From Robiginitomaculum sp. (GTDB lineage Bacteria > Pseudomonadota > Alphaproteobacteria > Caulobacterales > Maricaulaceae), in assembly GCA_023301505.1 (NCBI GenBank), contig JALZUP010000053.1:1-49043 (forward strand): 49,043 nt of DNA, in the 5' to 3' direction. The notes beneath the pieces were generated by a model that had not been told where the DNA came from, searched no databases, and worked only from the letters and a program-made list of their open reading frames with translations. A program made the position numbers and the translations under genes. This document shows, in pieces, positions 1 through 8,706 of this stretch (position 1 is the stretch's first letter; the number at the start of each line of letters is the position of its first letter).

Positions 1-695
1 ACCTTGATAGAGATACCTTTGGCGTTGTGAGATAGGCAGATTTCTTTTGGACCAAACAATGTACCGCACACGTGAGTGCCATGGTCAAGTCGATCTTCGC
101 CATCTTCACCAGGTACTTCCGAGAAGACACCTAATAGCTTGTCTTTCAAATCAGGGTGATTTGAATCAACGCCTGTGTCCAGTACAGCGTGTACTTCATT
201 GACGCCTGCGCCGGTCAGCTCGTCGTACCTTACTCTGTCTTCACCAGTTGGCACGTGATATGCAACTGCGTTAGACGCGACATTTGAGTGGAACGTGAAG
301 TCTGAAGGAACGTGGAATGGTTCAAACTGCATACGACAGAAGTCAATAGCTTGTCGTACTGCATGAGGATCACTCTTGATAGCTTCTGCAATACTCAACG
401 CGAACGACGTTGACCCAGTTCCCTTGGTAATTACACAGCGTGCAGCTAGGTCAGAGTTCTTAGTGAAGTCATCCATAATAGAGTGGACAGCGTCTTGCAT
501 CATCGATGGAGAGGACTCAAGCACATCTTTGTTGTACTGCTCAAGCTTTTCTTCCAAGAATGCTTTACCTTCTTCAAAGCGTTCACGGGCAAACTCAATA
601 CTCTTGTCAAGCTGGTCTTCTCCAAACTCAACAATCTCATTGCCATGTGAAAATAGAAACAAAGCTATTTTCACTTGTAGTGGTAAATTGAACAT
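1..695 (-). CDS. Subtilisin-like serine protease, N-terminal part (cut by window end)
   Basis: Reading from ATG at 695 there are 231 complete codons before the window edge. After about 165 residues of prodomain-like, partly charged helical sequence comes the subtilase Asp motif (AVLDTGVDSNHPDL) and then the His motif (DHGTHVCGTL), so two of the three catalytic residues of family S8 are visible. The Ser motif lies at the other window end (48.88 kb), so this is one gene across a circular junction. The frame does not join directly: two bases of a codon remain here and the other part starts on a codon boundary, so 3n+1 bases are missing. The start is 1 nt after the portal stop. Its position between portal and capsid genes suggests a role in head maturation (inference). 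Confidence 0.88.
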   Translation of the reverse strand, partial: MFNLPLQVKIALFLFSHGNEIVEFGEDQLDKSIEFARERFEEGKAFLEEKLEQYNKDVLESSPSMMQDAVHSIMDDFTKNSDLAARCVITKGTGSTSFALSIAEAIKSDPHAVRQAIDFCRMQFEPFHVPSDFTFHSNVASNAVAYHVPTGEDRVRYDELTGAGVNEVHAVLDTGVDSNHPDLKDKLLGVFSEVPGEDGEDRLDHGTHVCGTLFGPKEICLSHNAKGISIK

Positions 696-696
696 T

Positions 697-2049
697 TTAA
701 TCATCAGCCTTTACATTAGTGTTGGTGTTAGTTGTTGGATCACTAGTATCCCCATTATCTCTAGAGTTAAGCAACAAGTCAATTGCAGCTTTAACATCAA
801 GGTTTGATGCATTGTCAACAGCAGGTATCTCTAGTTTATCCCTAATAGCAGACATGTCTATGTTACCTGCCTCAGCTAGGAATCCCCTAGGGTCCTTAAG
901 AATTGAAGTATACAACTCTTTGAGCATGGTTTTTTGGAAGTCAGCTAACGGAGCAGGGCTGATCTTAACTTTGTTTTGCCAAGTGTTAGGACCCCAGTTT
1001 AATGTAATGTACTGATTGACAGCGTGCCAGTTAAACTGCTGTAGCAGTAGCTCGTGCCTTAATTGTACATTAACAATAGCGAACGTACCGTGTTCACCTG
1101 CTTCAGCTTTTGTACCGAACTGACCCTGAAGGATAGCGCGTTCTGGGAAGCCAAATGCTCTCACAAGCAGATTGTCCAAGTACATCATTCGTTCATTGAA
1201 TGGTACTTGAGAGCCGTTAGCAGACTTTAGTTCAATCTCCCAAGCATCATAGTCTCGAGCGCTACTAGAATTTAGTCCGTTAAGTTGACCTGATAACTTA
1301 CGAGGTATAGCCATACGTCCAGACGACTCTAAACTAGATAGAATCTCTAGTGCTATATCGTAGTTATCAACCATCTTGCCACCACGAGGTGACTTACCTA
1401 TTGGGTAATGTACAATCCAATGCGCGCCTGCAATCTTCTGGTCGTACCTAGTAGCCGCTTGGCTAACTAGCATCTTGTCTTTGTATGCTTCCTCTGCACA
1501 AATCATGTCAGGCTCACCATAATGGTTTGTGCCCTCTACGTTGTGGTTTAACAGTAACGCAGAATCGAGTGTAACTCTAGATTCCTTCTTATGGTAGACG
1601 TTCTTTTCTTGTTGAAACCCGGAGAAGCAACCGTTATTGAAGATTGTGCAGTACGTGATATCTTGCAGCAGAGGTTTGAAACGCTTGTACCTGATGCGAC
1701 CTTCATACAACTCAAACAGCTTTTCGTATGGAGCCCAGCCGAAGTCAATCAAGCCTCCTATGCCTGTCTGGATAATATGAGCTCTGTGATGCTTGAAGTC
1801 TTCTTCAACGAACTTAACTACTTCGTCTGGCACGTTACTATCAGCTTCAACTGCCCAAGACGTCATCATTGCAGGAGCTATGCAAGCTAGTCTAACTAAC
1901 TTGATAGTAGGGTCGCGGCGCATCTTTCTCATGCGACGTGGCCAGTCATAGTTCATGTACGTGTCTAAGGTGTCATCGTAATGACGGTGCCCACTTCCCA
2001 CACTGTCGTGATAGAGTTGAGCGCCTGTTTTAGAACCGTCGTTGACCAA
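697..2049 (-). CDS. Portal protein
   Basis: 450 residues in the place expected for a portal, directly after the large terminase and overlapping it by 20 nt. The sequence resembles the Mu gp29/DUF935-like portals: an N-terminal segment with repeated Arg/Lys (WPRRMRKMRRDP), a central region with GAHWIVHYPIGKSPRGG, then the LDNLLVRAFGFPERAILQG stretch and a C-terminal helical part ending in an acidic Asn/Thr-rich tail. It would form the dodecameric DNA entry ring at one capsid vertex. The start is TTG at 2049 with a purine-rich AAGGTAAG some 10 nt upstream; a later ATG would drop about 30 residues. The assignment rests on order and family resemblance, not on a single diagnostic motif. Confidence 0.78.
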   Translation of the reverse strand: MVNDGSKTGAQLYHDSVGSGHRHYDDTLDTYMNYDWPRRMRKMRRDPTIKLVRLACIAPAMMTSWAVEADSNVPDEVVKFVEEDFKHHRAHIIQTGIGGLIDFGWAPYEKLFELYEGRIRYKRFKPLLQDITYCTIFNNGCFSGFQQEKNVYHKKESRVTLDSALLLNHNVEGTNHYGEPDMICAEEAYKDKMLVSQAATRYDQKIAGAHWIVHYPIGKSPRGGKMVDNYDIALEILSSLESSGRMAIPRKLSGQLNGLNSSSARDYDAWEIELKSANGSQVPFNERMMYLDNLLVRAFGFPERAILQGQFGTKAEAGEHGTFAIVNVQLRHELLLQQFNWHAVNQYITLNWGPNTWQNKVKISPAPLADFQKTMLKELYTSILKDPRGFLAEAGNIDMSAIRDKLEIPAVDNASNLDVKAAIDLLLNSRDNGDTSDPTTNTNTNVKADD

Positions 2050-3322
2050 TGTAGATCTTACCTTGCCCCTGATTGTTCAGGTTCACTTGAGGAGGCCATA
2101 GCCAGTGAATAATGTAACCTAGTGCGTCTGACGAGTGACCGGAATCACCATGGTCATCTGGAAATCTTGTTCCAGTTAAGTACGCTCTATTTACCAAATC
2201 CTTAATTAAGTGTTGACACTTTTCGGCAATAAAGCATCGAATTTCCCCGTTAGCGTTTCTGAGTAAAGCGTTGCATGAGCTGAACCTGTCTACAATAGAC
2301 GGATTAGCATCGGGGTAAAATACTTGCTTGTCTATGAAGCGGTCGTCATTTAAGATCTGAGCATAGTCTGAGAACGCTGCTGATGATCTTCTTGATCTAG
2401 AGCTTGCGTCTCCATAGAACTCCCACCCTGAAGTGTGGTTGCTGTAGCGTCTATACGTCTCGTCTAATGACTCTTGAGTGTTGGAATTCCGCAAGTGGAG
2501 CTCATCAAACACATGTAGAGAGTTACCATACCTGTGGGCGAACACCCAACGCATTGGGTCAACATTGAAGTCAGACCCTACTATAATAGGTAACTCACGG
2601 TTGTAGTGTATGTTGCGCTTTACATTGTCTTCAGACATGCAGTAGAAGATCTGACCAGACATTGATTCCCATGACGCCTCGTATTGCTCAGCATAGTCAC
2701 GAGGATCATTACGCTCCTTTGCAAAGCGTAGTTCGTCAGGCGTCAAGATGTCTGACGACTTCCATGTAAACGATGAGATGTCTGGATCTGCTGCACCTGC
2801 TTCATAGAACTCTTTGAACTCAGATGCACCTGGGCCAAACCTTTTAGGTACTCCAATGCGCCAACACCAAGCTTTACGGTGAGATAGTGCAGGTAACACA
2901 GATAGATCAAACGTCTTAGGCTTCTGGTCACTTGACTCATCAATGACACAGCCATCCCACTGCTCACCTTCAATACGTTGAGGTTTGTCCATACCTACAA
3001 TATACAGCTTACTACCGTACACAGTAGTGATAGATAGTTCAGTCTCAGATATACCATTCTTAGCAATCCACTGCTTTGGTACTAATGCTTTTATATGTGC
3101 CCAAGCAACACGCTTAGCTTGATCTCTTGTAGGTAGAGCGTAGAAGTAGATCGGGTTTGGCCAAGGCTTCTTGACTGCAAGATATCTAACTATACGATAC
3201 CTAGATAGTTGAGTCTTACCAGATCCTCTACCTGCTACTACGGCAGCAAAGCGAGTTGGACAACGCCATAGCTTGGCTTGAACAGGGTGATATCGTAGTT
3301 TCACCCAAGCTTTTGTAAGCAT
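2030..3322 (-). CDS. terL: Terminase large subunit (TerL)
   Basis: 430 residues. The ATPase domain begins with a clear Walker A (AGRGSGKTQ, about residue 30) and has a Walker B with catalytic acid (GCVIDESSD, about residue 125). The C-terminal RNase-H-like nuclease domain shows the first metal Asp in IIVGSDFNVDP, a second acidic site near WEFYGDASS, and a last Asp in the GHSSDALGYIIHWL segment. TerL pumps DNA into the prohead and cuts the concatemer. The ATG follows the TAA of the upstream gene immediately. It lies directly before the portal, as is usual. Confidence 0.93.
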   Translation of the reverse strand: MLTKAWVKLRYHPVQAKLWRCPTRFAAVVAGRGSGKTQLSRYRIVRYLAVKKPWPNPIYFYALPTRDQAKRVAWAHIKALVPKQWIAKNGISETELSITTVYGSKLYIVGMDKPQRIEGEQWDGCVIDESSDQKPKTFDLSVLPALSHRKAWCWRIGVPKRFGPGASEFKEFYEAGAADPDISSFTWKSSDILTPDELRFAKERNDPRDYAEQYEASWESMSGQIFYCMSEDNVKRNIHYNRELPIIVGSDFNVDPMRWVFAHRYGNSLHVFDELHLRNSNTQESLDETYRRYSNHTSGWEFYGDASSRSRRSSAAFSDYAQILNDDRFIDKQVFYPDANPSIVDRFSSCNALLRNANGEIRCFIAEKCQHLIKDLVNRAYLTGTRFPDDHGDSGHSSDALGYIIHWLWPPQVNLNNQGQGKIYIGQRRF

Positions 3323-4117
3323 TTAATTTCGTAAATCTAATAGTCCACTAGCTACTCTAAAGGATAGATCTTGATTAGTAGAGCTAGTAGCTACACAAGT
3401 GAACCTGTGTACACGGCCAACTCCAAAAGAGCGTAGTGTTTCAACTTCAGTGGAGGTTAGTGGAACTACTACGTGGTAAATACATTCATCAACTTTAACA
3501 ATACTACCGGTAGTAGTAAGGTGAGGGTCACAAGTTAAAGCATGAATTACTACAAATTCAACTGTGTCGTACAAGCTGAGATCTATTTCGTCTGAGCTGA
3601 TAGGCCAGAATACTGGTCCACTACTCTCTTCAATGTAGGAGCCATTAGCATACAAGAACAGACAGTTGCGAGGATACTTACTTTGGTTAACCTTTACTTT
3701 AGTAGGTTGTACAGGTTGTACAGGTTGTACAGGGCCGGGTTGTACAGGCCCAGGTTGTACAGGTACACTACCATCTATGTGTGACTTAATCACAGCCAAG
3801 CACGCATCCTGCGCGTCCATCCGTGCTTCGATGTCAGCACCGACGATGCCAAGGTTTACCGTAAACTCTGTCTCCACACCTTGGACGTTAACCAATGCGT
3901 AGATATCAAAGTCCAGTCCTGCCGAGTCGTCTGGCAGGTCAACCGTGACAGCAAACGAGCCGTCTACGATGCTAACCGAATGGGTTAAGTCTGGTTGTGT
4001 TGTGAGTATCGCTCTCGATGACACCACCGAAATGTCGTCGGCAGCAGCAGGTAACTTATTGAGCCCGAGCACTGTAAATCTGTGGACCGTTTGCCGGCCT
4101 GCTACTGCGTTTGACAT
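3323..4117 (-). CDS. Unrecognised protein with Pro/Gln repeat linker
   Basis: 264 residues in two parts. The N-terminal half (about 1-115) is beta-rich and encoded by visibly GC-richer DNA. A linker of repeated PVQPG/PVQP units follows (about 117-137; tandem DNA repeat near 3708-3770). The C-terminal half (about 140-264) is encoded by AT-richer DNA like the rest of the phage. I do not recognise either domain. ATG at 4117 is preceded by AAGG at a normal distance. Position just before TerL, in a series of beta-rich genes, suggests an exposed virion protein, but this is inference. The composition change at the linker suggests domain exchange. Confidence 0.7.
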   Translation of the reverse strand: MSNAVAGRQTVHRFTVLGLNKLPAAADDISVVSSRAILTTQPDLTHSVSIVDGSFAVTVDLPDDSAGLDFDIYALVNVQGVETEFTVNLGIVGADIEARMDAQDACLAVIKSHIDGSVPVQPGPVQPGPVQPVQPVQPTKVKVNQSKYPRNCLFLYANGSYIEESSGPVFWPISSDEIDLSLYDTVEFVVIHALTCDPHLTTTGSIVKVDECIYHVVVPLTSTEVETLRSFGVGRVHRFTCVATSSTNQDLSFRVASGLLDLRN

Positions 4118-4147
4118 GGTTTGCCTTAAAGTCTGGTTTCGGCCGGA

Positions 4148-4918
4148 TTAGCCTAGTACGAACGGAGCGCCGACGATCGGAGCTTCGAATGGAATAGACA
4201 CTCGTTTGACAACGCCGCCGCCTTGGATGCTGCCTACTCGACCGTCCCAAACTGAAAACACAACAGAATCTCCCGCGTTCCCAGAAAGGATGGTTCCGTC
4301 GTCCGCTTCGATTGCGGAGTCGGGAGTCCGTGATATCACGCCTGCCACGGTCGAAGATGTACCAGCTTCATAAACTTCGTTGCCAACCGTTTCGTAAACT
4401 CCGGCATCAGGCCCGGAACCAATAACGTACGCGACCGCTTCTGCTCGAAAGTTTATCGATGACCCACTGTCCCCATTTTCGACTACTAGGTAACTAAGCA
4501 CAGGTGACAAGTTCCCAACGGCTATCGAAGTGTTCAAAACTTTGACTTCGACAGTTTTTTCGACGGCCAAATCCGTGATGTCGAAAATCATCAAGAACAC
4601 TTTTGGACCTTCGGCTGTAACGAATGTCGAGTAAATGTAAAGATCATCATCGCCTAACAGCGGAACGTCGATGTCGGCCTCCAACAGCACCACCGACGTT
4701 TGACCAACCAAGGCACCAGGTGGTTTGTTGTGGGTTATCGCAGCAGTCGCCAACGGTAGCGAGATAATGGCACCTTGCCGTTGAATGCTAGCTTCGTGCG
4801 TAATTTGTAGCACACCACCAACGCTAATGGCTTCTATTGGTGTTACACCGTCGTTGCTAAAGCACCGTCCGATATAATCGAGGGCACCGTCGCCAATTGT
4901 GTAGTTTTCTCTTGGCAT
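4148..4918 (-). CDS. Unrecognised beta-rich protein
   Basis: 256 residues, no recognised domain. Rich in Val, Gly, Asp, Ser and Thr with alternating hydrophobic pattern, as in beta-sandwich virion or appendage proteins. No signal peptide or membrane segment. ATG at 4918 has AAGGAC about 10 nt upstream. It sits 4 nt downstream of the trypsin-like gene and belongs to the GC-richer block 3.8-7.5 kb. Co-expression with its neighbours is likely from spacing. A virion decoration or host-contact role is only inference. Confidence 0.7.
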   Translation of the reverse strand: MPRENYTIGDGALDYIGRCFSNDGVTPIEAISVGGVLQITHEASIQRQGAIISLPLATAAITHNKPPGALVGQTSVVLLEADIDVPLLGDDDLYIYSTFVTAEGPKVFLMIFDITDLAVEKTVEVKVLNTSIAVGNLSPVLSYLVVENGDSGSSINFRAEAVAYVIGSGPDAGVYETVGNEVYEAGTSSTVAGVISRTPDSAIEADDGTILSGNAGDSVVFSVWDGRVGSIQGGGVVKRVSIPFEAPIVGAPFVLG

Positions 4919-4922
4919 CGTA

Positions 4923-5702
4923 TTAAGTCCTTGGGGGTCTAATAAAAATAGTTGATTTGTCTGGCGTTGGGATGACTGGTTGACCTTCGGGGTTCAAGTC
5001 CGTCGGCCAGAGTTGTGCCGTTGTGGCATCAGGTGCGAACTCAAACACTGACGACCGGATGACGGTACACTCCAAACAATCAATGGCTGTTCCAACTTCG
5101 GCAGTGTTTGTAGTTCCTGCGATTGCGAAAGGCTCACCGCCTATTACCACGAAGTTAGCACCACCGCTATCACCACTGATTGCCTCTAGCCAATGAGCGT
5201 CAGTGTCTGGAATCCGCTCTTGTACGTAAAAAATCCTTCTAGCTCCACTTAGTGATGACTCAAAATCTCCTAACGAAAGTCTATGCCCACCATTGTATGT
5301 GACGCGATAAGCCCAAAGGCGTTCGTCCTCACTGTATTGAGCTAAGTTCGCTGGCACGATCCGCATCGGCTTAATCACGGGTGGTAGTGGTGAATCTAGT
5401 CGAGCCAAGACCAGGTCGTCGCCCAGTTGGTCGCTAAAGTCAATTTGAGTCCTTTGATGGGTAGTCCCATCCTGTTCGACGAACATATAAGTTTGTCCAG
5501 CTGACCCGCGGTTGTGCCAAGCTCTTGCTACCACATCGGGCGCGATAAGCATACCACGACCGATAACCGGAATCGCTGTTAAGTCTACACCTGGCAGGAT
5601 GGTATTCGCGTTTCGGACATACGGAGCCTCGCTGGAATAAATCTCAGGTGTGCCGTTTGGATCGTAATCTGCTTGGGTTGATAGTGTGAGTGGAGTGGTC
5701 AT
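4923..5702 (-). CDS. Trypsin-like (chymotrypsin-fold) serine protease
   Basis: 259 residues. All three elements of a chymotrypsin-fold triad are visible: His in GMLIAPDVVARAWHN (about residue 62, matching the usual VAPxxVLTAAHC block), Asp in DDLVLARLDSPL (about residue 99), and Ser in SGDSGGANF (about residue 178) with the conserved GDSGG. No signal peptide is seen, so action inside the cell or on the particle is likelier than classical secretion. The ATG overlaps the TAG of the upstream gene (TAATG-type coupling context). The gene lies among unknown beta-rich proteins before TerL. It could process a virion protein or attack host surface protein; the sequence does not decide. Confidence 0.8.
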   Translation of the reverse strand: MTTPLTLSTQADYDPNGTPEIYSSEAPYVRNANTILPGVDLTAIPVIGRGMLIAPDVVARAWHNRGSAGQTYMFVEQDGTTHQRTQIDFSDQLGDDLVLARLDSPLPPVIKPMRIVPANLAQYSEDERLWAYRVTYNGGHRLSLGDFESSLSGARRIFYVQERIPDTDAHWLEAISGDSGGANFVVIGGEPFAIAGTTNTAEVGTAIDCLECTVIRSSVFEFAPDATTAQLWPTDLNPEGQPVIPTPDKSTIFIRPPRT

Positions 5703-6049
5703 TATCCTAGCACTTTCGGTTTTTTAGTGGACAAGTGTGATCCGTCGCCAAGTTCGGTCTCGATTTCTATGGCCGTCGGCTCGCGGCCTAGATCATCATA
5801 CCCACCGACGATTGAATATTCCGTGTCACTGACGATTTGCAGATAGCCAACCAGTACCAAAACGTCATCACCTGTGACCGCCAAGTGGTAGTCACCCACC
5901 GGCTCGGTAACGTCGATTAGATATTCGCCTGGCGCGTTCGTTTCAGTGGCTTGGATGTCTGCCGTCGACACAGTACGCGCCGCATCCAAGTTGCGAATCG
6001 TTGCAGTTACGTTAACGCCGATGACGCCGTGATTGATCGTGATAATCAT
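5702..6049 (-). CDS. Unrecognised small beta-rich protein
   Basis: 115 residues from ATG 6049, which overlaps the previous stop as TAATG; an in-frame extension to 6064 would overlap further and has no better ribosome site. The sequence has an Ig- or carboxypeptidase-regulatory-like character (NVTATIRNLD, then APGEYLIDVTEPVGDYHLAV), typical of small beta-sandwich modules in phage structural proteins. No catalytic motif. Encoded between a 498-residue unknown and the trypsin-like protease, with which it is probably co-translated. Confidence 0.68.
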   Translation of the reverse strand: MIITINHGVIGVNVTATIRNLDAARTVSTADIQATETNAPGEYLIDVTEPVGDYHLAVTGDDVLVLVGYLQIVSDTEYSIVGGYDDLGREPTAIEIETELGDGSHLSTKKPKVLG

Positions 6050-7545
6050 TAACCTGCTCTCCAAGTTTCTAGGCCACTGCTGTCGATCACTCTAACAAAA
6101 TGTCGCCCGTCGGCGCCTTCGCGAATCTCCGCCGCGATGGCTTCGGGTGTGATTCCAAACATCAAAGTTTCGTCGTCGTCGTTAACTATCGCAGTTGTCG
6201 TTGTGCCGTTTTGACTTCGTACTGTTTCCGCTGGTGTGCTATTGCTTTGGGCTATTATCGCGAAGGGCACATCAGCAATGCAGACGCCAGGGTTGAGCTG
6301 TCCGACTAGTGCTACGACGCCCGCGTCCGGCTCGTTACTCAATTGACCAGCTGCCGCGTGCAGTTGATCCTCACGGGTCAGGGCTTCACCGTTTTGCCGT
6401 ATCATCGGCACCGTGTAGGCAAGGTTCAATGTCCGTGTTACTGCATCCCACTCAAACACGCGCACAGTGCCTGCGTACGGACCAAAAAACGTAAGGCTTG
6501 TTTGATCGCCGTTGCCCGAATCAGCTACGAAAAGTGGCTGTGCTACAACTTGTGACATTGCCGAAACCGGGCAGGCTGGCGTTGCGTCACCACCTGCGCC
6601 ATCAGCGCCGCTGTTACCAATTACTAAACCTGTTGCTAGGAATCTGGTAAAGCCAATAGGCCGGTAGTCTGTTGTGTCTTGACCAGTAACTGTTTGGATA
6701 TCAACTGGGCTTCCTGGTGATACAGTGAATGAGCCTGTGGCACCACCTGAAGAATACCAATCAACGTTAGTACCGGGAAACGGTGCTGAGACTTGACCGA
6801 ATCGAGGGTGTGTGATCACGTCATTACTGGGCGGGAGCAGAATACGAGCGTCGCGTGGTCCGGCACCGGTCGGCAGCGCTCCACTTCGAAAATCACTACC
6901 GTCGAAACCGCAGGCTGTACAAGGCATAAAGCCCGCTGTACCAGACAGCGCGTACTCAGCATTTCCATTAAGGTGAAACGCGCCAAACTCCCACGGGTCC
7001 ATCTTACGTGGTGGTTCGTCAGCGATCGGGTCACCGTTGCCGAATGTGATGCTGACAGTCGACTCCAGTGGGCCATTAACGATAAAGATGAAAGCGTGGT
7101 TGTCTGTAGTCCGTTCTGATTGACGAAACGAAAACATAAACGTCTCGGTCGAGTTTAGGCCGAACGACAACAGGGGCACGCTTGCGATCCGCGCGCTTCC
7201 AAAGTTGACTTCGCTGAAACCATATCCGCCTTGGGTGGTCGTGATGATCGCGCCGATATCTATACCGGTGAAAGTAATCTGCTCGCCAAACGCAAGGAAC
7301 TCACGGTGTAGCACAGTACCTGCATTGAAGTCAGCACCACTAGCGTAGACTGTTACTACGTTACCTGCACCGAGCGACGACAAAACAACCTTGCCAGTGT
7401 TAGTGTAACCCACCGCCAAGACTGTTAACCCCGGCTGGCCTGCGTTAGCTAAAAGTTGCTGCTCAAGTGCTAGCGTGGAGCCGGCTGCAACCGCTCCGGC
7501 TGTGCCTGCGACGTCAATCGGTACACGATTAAAAGTGCTGGTCAT
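6049..7545 (-). CDS. Unrecognised 498-residue structural-type protein
   Basis: Long Gly/Thr/Val-rich protein with no membrane segment or signal. Predicted to be mostly beta strands, with low-complexity Gly-Ala turns (GNSGADGAGGDATPACP). A short Cys pair MPCTACGFDG around residue 210 is the only notable local motif. The C-terminus (ITPEAIAAEIREGADGRHFVRVID) looks like a small alpha/beta tail. It starts the block of GC-richer genes that ends inside 3323-4117. An appendage or fibre-like virion protein is the best guess from length, composition and position; function unknown. Confidence 0.7.
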   Translation of the reverse strand: MTSTFNRVPIDVAGTAGAVAAGSTLALEQQLLANAGQPGLTVLAVGYTNTGKVVLSSLGAGNVVTVYASGADFNAGTVLHREFLAFGEQITFTGIDIGAIITTTQGGYGFSEVNFGSARIASVPLLSFGLNSTETFMFSFRQSERTTDNHAFIFIVNGPLESTVSITFGNGDPIADEPPRKMDPWEFGAFHLNGNAEYALSGTAGFMPCTACGFDGSDFRSGALPTGAGPRDARILLPPSNDVITHPRFGQVSAPFPGTNVDWYSSGGATGSFTVSPGSPVDIQTVTGQDTTDYRPIGFTRFLATGLVIGNSGADGAGGDATPACPVSAMSQVVAQPLFVADSGNGDQTSLTFFGPYAGTVRVFEWDAVTRTLNLAYTVPMIRQNGEALTREDQLHAAAGQLSNEPDAGVVALVGQLNPGVCIADVPFAIIAQSNSTPAETVRSQNGTTTTAIVNDDDETLMFGITPEAIAAEIREGADGRHFVRVIDSSGLETWRAG

Positions 7546-7619
7546 TGGTTTATAGTTCCGTTGCGAGGATGTCGCTTACATAGTTGCTGAATGGCAGTTG
7601 CCCGCTTGTGGTGCCTGAG

Positions 7620-7904
7620 TCACTTTTTCATTATCTCCATACGCAAGGCTTCAACTGTAGCAGTATTAGCAGCTGTAGCTGTAGTCTGTGACTGCATTGC
7701 AGTGGTGCAATTGGAGACTACTACCATCAATTCTTTGTTGATGGTCTGCTGATACTCGACGTGCTTATCTTCACGACTTTGTTGTGTATAGTTTGACCAT
7801 ATAACATACGCTAATAGAACGCAGCACATTACAACAATTAGTCCTTGCTCTTTTACGACGTCTGAGAATGACTTGACAGTTTCGTTTAGAGTGTTAGTTG
7901 GCAT
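7620..7904 (-). CDS. Single-membrane-span protein, holin-like (BhlA/UviB type)
   Basis: 94 residues: a short polar N-terminus, one hydrophobic span at about 21-38 (GLIVVMCCVLLAYVIW), then a charged, probably coiled-coil tail. This arrangement is that of BhlA/UviB-like small holin candidates. It lies between the TerS candidate, whose stop it overlaps, and structural genes. No endolysin is recognisable next to it, so the lysis role is inferred only from topology. A minor membrane or spanin-like role is equally possible. The ribosome site is weak. Confidence 0.6.
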   Translation of the reverse strand: MPTNTLNETVKSFSDVVKEQGLIVVMCCVLLAYVIWSNYTQQSREDKHVEYQQTINKELMVVVSNCTTAMQSQTTATAANTATVEALRMEIMKK

Positions 7905-8706
7905 TAGGCGTTTCTAATTTGGGAACCATGCTGTCTATCTCATCAACATCATGATGAGGTTCGCTGACAACACCTTCTGGTTGGTTTGGTAAAACAAGTT
8001 GCTCTTTTACCTTAGCTTCAAACTCCATGGCAATGTGCTCAGAACCTTCAGGTACACATCTGTGTAAAATATGTACCAGCTGATTGACAACATACTGCAA
8101 ATCATGAATTGAGTAGTTGTCTGAAGTTTGAGAAGTTATCTTTGCAGCCTGTTCAGCTGTCTTTGAAACTGTCTTCAATAACTCCACCATCATCGAGCCA
8201 GCCATCATTACTGCATCAGGCTTTCCTGATTCTCGAGCTGCGCTATAAAGTGCAACTGACTGGCTTGCGAAGTCTCGCATCAAAGCTAGTTCTTCCAATA
8301 TACTCAGTTGGTCACTAGGTTTGACTCCTAGTTGTTCCTCAAGAGCATCGTGCAAGGACTTGCTTATTACTTTTCTATATAGTGGAGGCAATTTACTTAA
8401 TCTCGACTTAGCTGCGCTTGTTCCCTTTGCATGTTTACCGCCAGTCTTCTTAGTTGCCATGTGGCCACCGTGAAACCGACAATATCTACTACCAGCAGCA
8501 GACCATTGTTTACACCACCTATCAGGTGTGTTCTTAAACTTGGCCTGACATAATGCAGGGTCGCCTTGAATGCGTTTGGGCTGATTTTCTTTAGAAAACG
8601 GTTTACAACTTCTAGCTGGAAAGTCACGAGCACGACTCTCTAGTTTTCCGTTAGGTAGCAGTTTTCTATTGCAGCCGCTTATATCCTTCCGCTTTGGTTT
8701 ATCCAC
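7894..8706 (-). CDS. Putative terminase small subunit with zinc-binding N-terminus
   Basis: 270 residues. The N-terminal 80 contain several Cys and end in RWCKQWSAAGSRYCRFHGGH, a C-x-HGG pattern often found at the start of phage small terminase subunits and related DNA-packaging proteins. The remainder is helical (ISKSLHDALEEQL, SILEELALMRDFASQS), as expected for a TerS oligomerisation domain. TerS recognises packaging sites and stimulates TerL. The gene overlaps the sigma-like gene upstream by 8 nt. TerL is 4.6 kb downstream, farther than usual, so the call is moderate. Confidence 0.55.
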   Translation of the reverse strand: MDKPKRKDISGCNRKLLPNGKLESRARDFPARSCKPFSKENQPKRIQGDPALCQAKFKNTPDRWCKQWSAAGSRYCRFHGGHMATKKTGGKHAKGTSAAKSRLSKLPPLYRKVISKSLHDALEEQLGVKPSDQLSILEELALMRDFASQSVALYSAARESGKPDAVMMAGSMMVELLKTVSKTAEQAAKITSQTSDNYSIHDLQYVVNQLVHILHRCVPEGSEHIAMEFEAKVKEQLVLPNQPEGVVSEPHHDVDEIDSMVPKLETPNAN

